Below, one piece after another: positions 11,202-21,655 of a stretch of DNA of 64,000 nucleotides. The position numbers and the translations under genes were made by a program. The stretch's first letter is position 1, and every line of letters begins with the position of its first letter. The DNA is taken from assembly GCA_037952775.1 (NCBI GenBank), contig JBANAY010000004.1, positions 9,548,001 to 9,612,000 on the forward strand. The letters are read 5' to 3'. This stretch comes from Clonostachys chloroleuca (lineage: Eukaryota > Ascomycota > Sordariomycetes > Hypocreales > Bionectriaceae). The notes below the pieces were generated by a model. It worked only from the letters and a program-made list of their open reading frames with translations. It had not been told where the DNA came from and ran no database searches.

Positions 11202-11816
11202 GGTTGCTCGAGAGTCGGGTGTATATGCGCAGATCAAGGTCAGGTCAACGACCCTCTTGCTCTAATGCTGATGAGAAGTAGAGCGCGATAACAATCTGGA
11301 AAGCTCAGGCACGGATATATAAAGGATGGGAATGTGCTTTATCTAGGATCACTCTGCTGACGGGGGAGCAACGCCATTGGTGTTTGTAAGCCCTTGAAAC
11401 AGTCTAGTGGATCATCATTCCACGCCCAGGCAGATAAATTGCTGCCTGAACGGATATTTAACTTCTTAATGCAACCATAAGAGCTTCCAGTAATATCATT
11501 CATCCTATACGTCCGGAAATTACATCAGCAACCTGGTGTGCCAACCCCCTACGGTCGCACGTATCCGAATAAAAGCTGAACCGGCCGAAACCACATCAGC
11601 ACAGTACCAATTACACAGTGTATCCCATAAAATATACCGTATTTCTTATAGCGCTCTTAAGGCCTAGCCCATAGCGTCCTCAGTGCCGAACTTGTACCGC
11701 TCTTAGCTGTAGCTTCCGACAGCCTCGTTCATGTATATCATATATGCGACCTACTCCACCCAACATCAATCTCGAGCTCCGTGGACCATGTAATCACCAT
11801 TGTGGCCACCAGCCCC
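11202..11816. other. Intergenic region, nothing recognised
   Basis: A promoter-type region upstream of the 2EXR gene, plus the tail beyond the LOG-like gene. No open frame of note, repeat or RNA is visible. Confidence 0.4.
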
Positions 11817-12442
11817 TCAAATCGAGAGCAAGCGACGAGCAACGCGATCTAGGGCCTCCTCTACGGTCCCAAGGGAGACCGCACCTTCAACCTCCGGGGC
11901 CCCGTCCAGTCTCAGCACGAGCCGCTTGAACTGCATACCCATCGCCATCTCGGTAAGCGTACCCATGCCGCCTCCCACGGCAATCAGAGCAACACTCGCC
12001 CTCGCGATGACAGCGTTCCGCGCCACGCCGAGACCAGTCGCGCGATGGGGATGACACAGAAGGGGTTCGCGGCATCCCACTCTCCGTCGGGCAGTATCCC
12101 CACTGGCAGCCCGCCGTGGGCAGCGTGACCCTCGCAGGCCGCCTCCATCACCCCGCCCTTGCCGCCGCAGATGAGCTGCATCCCGTGGTCCGCCATGGCC
12201 GCGCCCAGCTGGCGGGAGACTTCCATCTGCTTCTTCGTTGCTGTCCGGGTGCCGATGACGCCCACGGGGACTCTCCGCAGGCTCTCTTCTTTAGCCAGGT
12301 GCCGCAGGGCCTCGAGCGGTGTGACTTCTGAGCCGCTCAGCTTGGTCGTTTGGGCGGTTGACGACCATTCCAGACGGGAGGGGTTGAAGACTTTGCCGCC
12401 GCGGTGCAAGAGGTTATTCTTTTTGTCCCAGCGGAGCGTCAT
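11817..12442 (-). pseudogene. LOG/TIGR00725-like (lysine-decarboxylase-type) protein, frameshifted
   Basis: Intronless. ATG 12442 opens a frame with VPVGVIGTRTATKKQMEVSR, then LICGGKGGVMEAACEGHAAHGG and GEWDAANPFCVIPIA. After 12038-12044 (a CGCGCG-like tract) the homology continues in another frame with TGLGVARNAVIARAS and ALIAVGGGMGTLTEMAMGM to the stop at 11817. The total of 626 nt is two more (or one fewer) than a multiple of three. The GGG-GTL-E signature and Rossmann order match the TIGR00725/LOG nucleotide-binding superfamily, often misnamed lysine decarboxylases; LOG enzymes release cytokinin bases from nucleotides. No intron and bacterial-type similarity suggest transfer from bacteria (inference). 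It is either decayed or a sequencing indel. Confidence 0.65.
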
Positions 12443-13313
12443 GGTGATTGCTCCCTTTTTCTTTTAGCAGTATTGAAGAGTGTCGACTGATGCTTATAAG
12501 GTATGTCTGTAGTTTTCGTTGGAAGGCTTGGCTGGAGATATCTGTAGGCTGTCGATTCCATCATTGCACTTTATACAATTTTCGTCCTCCCCTCCTTGCA
12601 TCGATATTGGCCACCTTTCTCGAGCGCGCCTTCGTCTGGTAAGGCGTCAAGGCGTGTGGCTGTGTTTGGGGCAGTGATATTTCGGCCCGGGTGGAGTGCT
12701 ACGGTGTGCGTGATAGTATCTGGTAAACCCTGAGCTGATGTCGCATCGGAATCTTATGTTGGGCTGATAGAGGGCACTGCGGCAGGCAGACTGCGTAGGC
12801 AACGAACTTGCCTCTATGAGATGATTGACCGGTGCTCGAATTCGAGTTCCTAAACAGCTAGGCGCTACCCGTCCTGCGAAATAATCTCACCAAGTCTATC
12901 TGGAGCTAATTGATAATAATAAATTCTGAGTGAGACTTGAGTTCATATTGAGCTCAACGAGTTCCAGGCACTCTCTTCTCTCTTTCCTTCGCTTAAAGTT
13001 TTATTATCGGAGTGCTTTCTCTTAACATGTATTTCGGTTCCAGTTTGGAGTCCTACCTAGGCGCTGTGGCCGGGTTAGTGATCAAGCTAGTTAGCGAAGC
13101 ATTCTGTCAACTAAAAACCCGTCTGCACTCAATGAACCTAACCCCCTTTAAAATCATGTTTTCTTGCATTCTGGCCCTCACGCAGCCCGGAATTACTGAT
13201 GTTATTTTTGGTGTAGCTCTACCACAGAACGTCCCCCTTAACAAGATGGTACCCATTTCCTAATTCGTCCTAGCGTGTATCCCTCGAAGTCGGTGGGCAC
13301 TTCAGATTGAGAC
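12443..13313. other. Intergenic region, no gene seen
   Basis: Short frames only. It contains the probable promoters of the LOG-like gene (minus) and the APH-like gene (plus). Confidence 0.4.
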
Positions 13314-14324
13314 ATGGCATCAGTGATGTTTTTGACTCGACATGGGAATAACCTCTCTTCATCTTGTAACAGAAACGCGAGTCCAACCCTCTTTCATTCT
13401 CTTCATTCAACAACGATGGCTGCTAACCCTGTCAATCAATCGGTTCGTGAAATTGATCAAGATTCCTGGCTTCTTGGGGACCGTTTTACCTTATCAAAAA
13501 CCGATTCACCTGTTTCTGACATCTCATGGGGTGCTGGGAATGGCTCATTCTACAACCTTACGATAGCTACAGAGCGGTTGCCACAGTCCCGTGCTTTAGC
13601 GGAGACAAGCCACATCCCTAAAGTCCATGACGCCGGCGGTGCGTCGGCAGTATGGCTCTTTGGAGAGGCTGTTGTCAAGGTCAAGGTTATTGACCCAAGG
13701 GCAACCCAAGAGCACGTCACGTTGGACTACGTTCGCAGCAAAAGCCCGAGCTTCGTAATACCTGATGTTCTCTTTCGGACGGACTACAATGGCCGGTACT
13801 ACATCATTCAACAAAAGCTGCCTGGCAGCACTCTTGCTTCACTTTGGCCAACCTTGAACAACGACTTGAAGCAGGGGTATGTTTCTCGGATTGAAGGTGT
13901 CTGTGAAGAGCTCGGAGCCTATTTGGGAGATGGGATTTATGGCGTGGACGGCAACCACTTGGCCGACCTTTATCTTTCGCCGCGGGGTTCAAAGGATTCC
14001 AGCCCCTCTACGCTCCTACGCAATTGCAAGGCCCTCAATATGGATTGCTCCAAATTTCACTTCTATCACTGCGACCTTGGACCTGGAAGTATCATTATTG
14101 GTCCTGCCTTCGGCTCTTTCGGAATTATCGACTGGGAGACAGCTGGATTTGTCCCTTTGGAGCGGATACGCACCAAGTTCCGCGTCTCCAGCGGCATTGA
14201 TCTGCCATGTGACGACCCTGAGATGCATCCGGAGTGGAGAAGGCTTGTTCAGAAGTATCTGGGGACCCAAGGATACCCCGAAATAGCAGATCAGTGGATG
14301 GCCTGGTGGATGGGCGAGAGCTAA
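13314..14324 (+). CDS. APH-fold (aminoglycoside phosphotransferase-like) kinase
   Basis: Single exon of 336 residues from ATG 13314. An in-frame ATG at 13416 (MAANPVNQS...) is an equally good start that removes a low-complexity leader. Seen: VWLFGEAVVKVKVIDP (beta3 Lys region), YYIIQQKLPGSTLASLWP (hinge), FYHCDLGPGSIIIG (catalytic loop with Asp) and FGIIDWETAGFVP (metal-binding Asp of the DxD/DFG-equivalent). This is the layout of fungal phosphotransferase-family (APH, PF01636) small-molecule kinases. The catalytic-loop Asn that normally coordinates Mg is Ser here. Substrate unknown; such genes are common near fungal accessory clusters. A cytosolic location is inferred from the lack of a signal peptide. 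Confidence 0.85.
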   Translation: MASVMFLTRHGNNLSSSCNRNASPTLFHSLHSTTMAANPVNQSVREIDQDSWLLGDRFTLSKTDSPVSDISWGAGNGSFYNLTIATERLPQSRALAETSHIPKVHDAGGASAVWLFGEAVVKVKVIDPRATQEHVTLDYVRSKSPSFVIPDVLFRTDYNGRYYIIQQKLPGSTLASLWPTLNNDLKQGYVSRIEGVCEELGAYLGDGIYGVDGNHLADLYLSPRGSKDSSPSTLLRNCKALNMDCSKFHFYHCDLGPGSIIIGPAFGSFGIIDWETAGFVPLERIRTKFRVSSGIDLPCDDPEMHPEWRRLVQKYLGTQGYPEIADQWMAWWMGES

Positions 14325-14707
14325 GCTTGGATGTGTCTCTAGCTACTGGGAGTCTAGCTAGATTCTGACTGGGACTTCTTCCCTGTTGAATTAAACTCTT
14401 GGGATGTGGAAAGTTCATAGCTTTGAGATAATTCTATTGCTGACTTCATACTACATCAGTTGATGCGCATGTATCACCGCTCACTCAGTCTGCCCAACGG
14501 GATTGGAGATGATCCATCCCAACAATGTGAGGAACCCAAGCCAGTTGCTCCTGATCCCTTCCCTGAAGTTCATGATGGGTGTCATGCGGATCTCGATGTG
14601 AGACTTGCCAACGTCGACAATGCCCTGAACTACGCGGCACATTCGCCAAGAGCATGAAATAAGGGCAACCTAATAAGAGGCATTAGTAAAGGCTGCTGCA
14701 GGATATC

Positions 14708-15522
14708 TTATAATCTAGATTGTGGGTTTACAGGAACGGGTCGATGGGGTAGATGCCGATAATGCGAAGCATAGATCATTGGAAGCGAGACGATCGTAGT
14801 CATCTCGCCTATCGAAACCTCGCCTTCAACGAGGCGGGGCTCACTCGCAACAAAACAGAACATGTGAGGGACTGATGGATCCCCAACGACTTCATTTTTC
14901 TCGTTCTTCATAGTGTAGCGCCAGATGTCCTGAGCTTCCCAGCCGCGCTTGGACTGACGGAGTGGTCGATAATTGTTCCTAGGAGAATGGTGCGTGTTAG
15001 TGACTTCGTATTAGCTGGACAAAGTTTTGAAGGTGCTTACATGAATGGCTTCCACGGGGTCATACTCAGAAGACCAGGCTGCTTCCCGTCTTCAAGTCCC
15101 ATCGTGGTAAGGTAGCGTCTGATGATTTGGTATAAATGCTGAGCCTCGCCAATGTTGGAGTTCCATGAGCAGTTCTTGAAGTCAGCAAGGTCCTCACCCC
15201 CATCCCACGGCCGTGTCAAGCGGAGGCACTTCTCTATCTTGCACAACGGGGTTGGGTTCAGGACCTGCTTCCCGCCATGGGAAGGCCTTCCGGTGACGAA
15301 GTCAAGATCATGAACCTCTATTCCGTATTTGCGGAGCAGGCCCCGGCTGATGAAGGGCCCGGTAGACTTGGTCAGAGGAGTGGACTTGCCCTTTGAAAAC
15401 TCGCACAGCTCCTCATGGCGTCTCTCCTCTTCGGACGGGCGAGCGAGAATCGGTATGTCAAGCTGCTCCCAGTCTACGGGAGCCACCGAGGCCAGGAGCT
15501 GGGCTGGAGCTGGTAGCTGCAT
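14708..15522 (-). CDS. Uncharacterised fungal protein
   Basis: Two exons, 15522-15041 and 14978-14708, total 753 nt (250 residues). The junction is a clean GTAAGC...CTCCTAG intron that splits the codon after PWKPF. ATG 15522 is chosen because the reading frame upstream is ordinary leader sequence. Visible features: an N-terminal acidic/basic stretch (ARPSEEERRHEELCEF), PFISRGLLRKYGIEVHDLDF, DLADFKNCSWNSNIGEAQHL and a C-terminal Pro/Arg-rich end. There is no signal peptide, TM segment or known catalytic motif. I do not recognise the family. The exon structure is well supported. Confidence 0.6.
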
Positions 15523-16129
15523 TTTGGTGACCGACTTGTTCTTTGTTAAACGGATGCTTGATATTGTATAGGTCGGTGACGGAACTTGAAAGAAGATGAT
15601 GATTGCACAGCTCTCTAGTGAAGTCATCATAGAATTTAGAAAAGAAAAGTGAGAGTGGTCTGACAACATAGGGCACAGAGCGGCTTGAGGAGCGTACCTA
15701 TGCATCAATGCCGCCCACCCTAACCCTTCGTCACAGACGGCCACGACTGTTAATCACAACATGAGTGACATCATCGCATCAGGAACATGGGCCAACAATG
15801 ATTCCCTTGGTGATTTTAAATGAGATAAGTATAAGTTTAGATCAGAGAAAACCAAAACGTCTTGTTGCTTGGTTAAGTTGTCTTAGCCTTGAATTCCAAT
15901 CCAGTTCACGTTGTTTAGCCTAGAACTCGTCAAAGAATCACAAAGGGCATGCGTCCAAGGTCAAATAGTTGCTTTGGTAAACCAAGTTATCGTATAAAGA
16001 TCGTATACGTAGTGCTATCTTTGCATCTTAAAAATCAAATCTGAAGTTGTACCCATATAATCATTATCTGAGAACGGGATCGGTGGCCACTAGCAATGGA
16101 TTCGAAAGTGGTTTCGGGGACATGCTCCC

Positions 16130-16264
16130 TCTTTAGGCGATCCAGGGCCTTTTCACTATGCGTCTTCCGATTCTTGGAGAAGCCAATTCCTTCTGAGATT
16201 GCTTGTCCGCCGCAAGAGCGCGGAAAACTCACAAAGTGGGCCAGGCGAGAGCCGCTCCTTCTCT
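16130..16264 (+). repeat. Direct repeat, copy 1 (~135 bp)
   Basis: Shares AGGCGATCCA, GATTCTTGG, CCTTCTGAGATT and CGCGGAAAAC with copy 2 at a constant offset of 226 bp, so there are no net indels between copies. Most differences are transitions. Confidence 0.85.
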
Positions 16265-16355
16265 CTACTCTGCAAACAAAGTATTGTTCTGGTTTGCACG
16301 AGAATATGCCGTCAGGCCATTGGATCCTCGGGGAGCCGTTGGGCCATTGGATGCT

Positions 16356-16490
16356 TCTTAAGGCGATCCAAGGCCTTCTCAGCATCCGTCTTCTGATTCT
16401 TGGCTAAGCCAGTTCCTTCTGAGATTTCTTATCCGCCGCAACAGCGCGGAAAACTTATAAAGCGGGCCAGGCGAGAACCGCTCCTGCTCT
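16356..16490 (+). repeat. Direct repeat, copy 2 (~135 bp)
   Basis: Second copy of the 16130-16264 unit, roughly 85% identical by eye. Confidence 0.85.
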
Positions 16491-17808
16491 CAAGTTCTCG
16501 CCCGCCCGCCTCCCAAGCCAAACTCCACCCCTTTCATGCGAGAGTTCAGATACAGAGCCCGCCATTGTTCCGGTGGCTCGCTGCGCACTCGGAATGCATG
16601 GCCGGAACGAGGTTGTTTACCCGCGCTAGAGAAGAAAGAATCTGTTCAACGATTTTGTCGCCCATCGACGATCGTCCTTGCGCTCGTAGGTAGAATTATA
16701 AAATAACAGCCTTGCGAACAAGTCAAGTTCCATGTGGGAGCACCCTATGGTACACTGATTAACGGAGTGTGCGTCAAGCCTTGATAGAAAGCTAATGTCA
16801 CAGGTCGGCCGTGGCGAGTGCGATGACAAGGCGACAAATGGTACTGAGGAGCTTTTACTTCCAGACCAGATCCTCTTTCTAGGTGATAAGAGATCATGGC
16901 TTCCTTCCCCGTGAGCATGCAGATATCCAGGAGCTAGGGTAGAGCATTCTCGGCGCGGCCAACCACAAACGACAAGGATCTCGGCTCGATACCCATAGAG
17001 CCTCCACGCGGCAACGTTCTCGGGCAGAGTTTTCATCGTCCGTTCGATCAACCGGAACAAATTCGATGTCATCGGTGTCGAAGACAACGAGTGCGTACGA
17101 CGGGGACACCTCCTTGCGAATGTTGGTAACGATTGCATTGACTATTTACACCAAGCCTTGAGGAACAACTGTTAGCTTGGTTCATATAATCTGTGAGCGA
17201 AATCGATATGAGCTGTACCGGTGGAACTAAGGGATGCCTTCACTGTTTAGTCTGTTTATGATACTGTAGTCGACAAAGAGGGGGGAAGCTTTGAGAAGCT
17301 TGGAATATGAGTTCAGTATATGAATACTGCAATGATAGTCCGTAGTTGGACTGGAGTCAGTAGCATTGATGCGACCAGGAACGAAGTATGCCTGTGAATG
17401 GAGGTGATTGGAGATTTTAAGTGAGTTTCCAAGATTAATAAGTCTAGTAGCGCCTTCAGTGGCCGATTCCCGCCCTCAGTTATCTTCGATAGAGAACAAG
17501 CCCAAGCGGGCTTTAAGGCGCCAATGTTGACAACGACCTCCAGAATGAGAAAAGCGAGCTCGCTGCCTGAAGTCTATTGGCCACCGTTGGCGGTTAGCCA
17601 GCGCGAGTCGGTAATAGGATCAGCGAGAGGATGTTGAGTGGTATCCTCATGGGGTAAGCATACGCCACAGATGTTGCACCCATCCCCAGCAATCGCAGGC
17701 ACTGTCAGTCAGCAGAAGGTGCCAATGGTTTCCGTTCACAGCTAGTGATTACGATTATTGGAAAGAGCAAAATTCGGCGTCTCTCAGTTGTACCCCGTCC
17801 AGGAACGC

Positions 17809-19525
17809 CTACTTTTGCGAAGCGGCGGCCTCGGGGAGAAAAGGTAGCCGGCCGGTCATTGCCATGGCCCGCAACAGCATGGCGGCTTCGAGCTCACGCC
17901 TATCTGTGGGTAGTCTGGATGGGTGCCCGTTTTCCTTCAGGAACAAGTCGTTCATATACTCCCTCTCCCGGCCTTGGGTGCACTCGTACGGGATAGTCAT
18001 CATCGAAACGGCCCTGAACCCGAACGTCTTAAAGATCTGGATCCGGAACGGAATGAACTTCCACATTACGACGCACTCCTTGCGGTAGGTTGCGTATATT
18101 TCGTCCGCGAAAGGCAGGCCATACAGCACGCTCAGGTCATACCGTATCCGCGCCATGCCCACCAGCAGCACCGAAATAAGATTGAGGCATTCTCCAAAGC
18201 GACCGGGTTTGAGCTTGTAGTGCGTAGGAAGGAAGAAATCGGGTTCCGTAGCGTCCACTTCACTAATCTCGCCCATTTCAAACGCCTTCTCGAGGAGCGG
18301 GTCCAGAGCGTTGCGCGCCCGCTCAGTGTCTCCGGCTAAGGCGTTGACGATTTTGATTGCCAGATCCCGCATTCCGGGCGAGGATGAGTCTCGGTTGATT
18401 CGCAGGACCTTTGATAGAAGTTTGGGGACTTTGGTGAAATACTCCATGAATACTTGGATCAATGGTGCTCCATATGGTCGTAGGGCGGGAGCGAAGAAGC
18501 GCAACGAGGCTTCCGCGATCGCTTCCCTATGGGGAGAGTTATCCCATATCGGTGCCACTCCATTACTGAAAGAATGAAACATCTACGGCGAGAAGGCCTG
18601 ATTAGCTGTGTTCTTGGTTAAGACTTATAGAGAGCGTACCATGTCCTCGAGCGCTTGAAACAATATCTCCGAGTGGAAATCGCAATCGGCCTTGGGCAGA
18701 CCCCATTTGGCAACGAAGGCGACAATGGCTTCGGCATGACTGCGTTTGAACGGGTTCCATGCAGGATTGAAAACAGACTCTGACCGACTGATGAGTGCGA
18801 CAGCCGCGAACGTCTCCAGGTCTCCAGCTTGCTTCTCTTCTAATGTTCGCCGTAGCGTCCGTAGAGACTTGCCATAATCTTTTAGAATCGTCAGGTCCAT
18901 AGATGTAGGGTCGCCCCTCTGAAGGCATGCATAGGTAGAACAGAACAGACTGATGGCATCTCTAAGACACGGGCTATGGGAGACACGAGCAGGCATGTGC
19001 TGCAGCAGAGTGAAAATTCCGGCAAGGTATCTATCGGCTTGCAGCGAGTTGACCAGCCGTGACCCGACGCGGTCTTCAAGGGTGGACGCCACCCGCGCGG
19101 GGACTGGGAGGAGCTTGAATTTTCGGTAGCTAGAGGGTGCGTCTGAGGCTGGAAGGTAGATGCCACGGTTATTGACGGGCCTAGACTCGAGGATCGTTGT
19201 GTGTGCCAGACGTGCAGCGGCGTTTGATGATGCGGATAACGACTCTGCCTGCGTGTTTGGGATGGTTGCCAGGGCCTTGTCCCCCTTGTCGTTACCTGGA
19301 TTATTGCTCCCATCAACGAACCTGATCAAACTCGATGGGCCAGGGCACTTGAGTCCTCTTTTCAAACATTTTCCGCATGTTGGCCACGTTTGGTCGCACT
19401 GTCCTGTGTCAATACAATGCAACGGTGCGCCAGATCCCTGCGTGGGGTGATTTCAGGGGGTCAGCTACCTTGGTTCTTCGGTTCTTACAATTCTGACATG
19501 CGAGAGACCTGACGACACCAACCAT
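17809..19525 (-). CDS. Zn2Cys6 transcription factor B
   Basis: Three exons, 19525-19469, 19398-18640 and 18582-17809, total 1590 nt (529 residues). Exon 1 (57 nt) encodes MVGVVRSLACQNCKNRRTK. The 70-nt intron interrupts the zinc cluster, which resumes at CDQTWPTCGKCLKRGLKCPG, giving C-x2-C-x6-C-x6-C-x2-C-x6-C. It is followed by PSSLIRFVDG. The rest is the fungal-specific DUF3468/fungal_trans_2-like helical region: SPCLRDAISLFCSTYACLQRG, KDYGKSLRTLRRTLEEK and the C-terminal MAMTGRLPF. It is a paralogue of gene D at 55500-57128, with both intron positions conserved. Nuclear regulator; target unknown. No biosynthetic neighbours are visible. Confidence 0.87.
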
Positions 19526-20837
19526 CGTGGGGATGGGCTCTCGACCAGGAGTCGAGAGCAAAACAAGAGCGAGCGCGGGGATGTGCAGCGAGCCGCGTTG
19601 TTGTTATTGGGTTAGCTCAAAAACATCGGTTACGAGTTACGTAGATGGGAAGTTTTTGGAGGTAGTAAATAAATTTGCTGGTGCTTTTTAGCGCGTTTTG
19701 GTCGTGACTGCTGGGGCCAGGCGGTTTCTGTTTGCAGCAGCATGGATGATTATATCCATCAATAGCTGGGTAGGTAGGCGACAAGTGGACTACTTTGACA
19801 TGGCTTTATATTACTCAGCATTTGACAGTTTATTATCACAGATCCTTCTGGCAGGGTATCTCTTCTTTCCCCTGGACGCTTAACGCGGGGAACAAACTGC
19901 ACAGGTAAACCATCACTGTCTCCCGATTTGCGAGGCATGCGACGGCCAGAATATCATTTGCAGCGAGGTACTCGCGTATTAATGATCCTAGCGCTGTCTT
20001 AATTTAGATGTGTCGCTTGTCAGCATGCTTACGGCGGGGTCAGAGTCAGTATGCCCAGTCATAACCATTGTTGCGCCGAGAAACGCTTCCAATTTCACAA
20101 TCTGTTGGACTTCTTCCATCACATTACGTATATTTTATTTGAGAGCTCATTGATCATCCCCTTGCAGCCAAGGCTCTATAATGAAAAACTCAATTCTCTT
20201 CATACCGACGGATGAGAGAAAGCTGCACAAATGTACAGGACCAACAGTGGACAGGCAATCCTGAATGCAATCAAACGCTGCCGCCATTGATGGGTACCTA
20301 ACGTACACAGTATGAAGTATTCATCTTGGCTTCGGGAGGACTGTACTCAATGTCTCATACCTCGAAGACTGATTGATGCCTATGAATAAAAGCAATTCAG
20401 AAGCATTATGAAGGTCTCGGCGTACAAGGCAGGCATGGTATAATAGCTCGTTTGAATTTTACTCTCCTTTGTTTACACACGGTGCATCCGCTTCGAACTT
20501 TACGATGAGTCTGCTTCATATCACCTCCCTCTTGATGATTGAGATGATTCGGTAGTCAAAAGAAATGACAAACAACGCCATTGAGAATGCTAGAGCAAGC
20601 AAATTCCAAGCCTCTTAGAGTGCATTTGATATATATCTACTACCTCTCGGCCGAAGGAATATCTGGAAACTAGTAGATAGAGGAAGGGCTCCAAGCCGGC
20701 ATCACCGTGGCCCCGATTTAGTTGGTGACGAGCGTAATCCTGAGATTCCAGACGACAAGACTTCCGATGCACGAGCTAGTCTCCTACGCACGTGTCGTGA
20801 TGTAATTGCTATTCAACTTCATCATGAACGCCAGTAA

Positions 20838-20900
20838 TATTTTTTTTGGTATACCTCCCGCATATGCGATCCACAAAAAGTTATGGAGACTGCCTCGCCT
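20838..20900 (-). repeat. MITE end (TTTTTGGTATACCTCCCGCAT family)
   Basis: CCTCCCGCATATGCGATCCAC followed by TATGGAGACTGCCT matches the right end of the complete element at 61845-62191 (reverse-complement reading). It looks like a truncated copy. Confidence 0.65.
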
Positions 20901-21609
20901 GATTGCCCGTTCATATGCACTCCGCATTCTAATATCCATGAGAGCTAGGTATCTGGCGCCTTAGTATTTTTTTTTTCATTTGGCGGGTCGGTACTTGATT
21001 GATAACGGCCTTCAACTTATCAGTTTCTGACTAGACCGACGTTAAACGGATGGAGCAATACAAGTGGACCCTTTGACTTCACACCCTCTGGATTCTACAC
21101 ACACTCAAACCATCACCTATGCTCAGATATACTCCTACCAAAGAGTTTGCCGTCTGGAAGAGTTTACCTTTTGAAAGCACTCTTACCTGGACGAGCTTGA
21201 AAGATTGGTACTCTTTGCGTTCGACATTTCTCGGACTTGACCCCGGATTGTTGGATGTACGAAGTGGTTGGCTGGGGGAGAGAAGGTTTTCCTATAAATA
21301 CAAAATTCAAATAGAGTTTTCTTTCCGACTAGTAGGTTCTATATGAGCTCGAGCTTCGTCAAGTTCGTAGTAGGTGTTCAATGAGCATTTCTCACTCGTC
21401 ACCTGAATGCAGGGTAGCTAGATGAGGAGGACGAACTAAAGAGCACTGCTCCGCATGTTATAGCTTATTTCGCTAATCTATCCTCATTGATCAGGGGAAT
21501 GGAGACGGTTTGGAGCCCGTTTCACTTTTTGATAGCTTAGGTATCGCTATTTTATGGTGTTTGTTGTTACTGCCGCTCGCGCGACGCTGGTTAAAAGATG
21601 TCGGACGCC

Positions 21610-21655
21610 GGTTTTTTTTTGGTGTACCTCCCGCATATGGCGACCCACAAATTCA
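21610..21655 (+). repeat. MITE end (TTTTTGGTGTACCTCCCGCAT family)
   Basis: GGTGTACCTCCCGCAT then CGACCCACAAATT, matching the left end of the element at 61845. The rest of the element is not recognisable here. Confidence 0.65.

Larger units (their letters stand above)
15523..17808. other. Gene-poor stretch with a direct repeat
   Basis: Apart from the tandem-like direct repeat at 16130-16490 I see no gene. A minus-strand run around 16890-17150 reads RKEVSPSYALVVFDTDDIEF and then switches frame, which hints at a decayed gene of unknown type. Confidence 0.4.

Noticed and set aside
16626..17138. 170-residue minus-strand frame
   Set aside because: Two frames alternate and neither gives a family. 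Kept only as a possible relic inside the gene-poor stretch.
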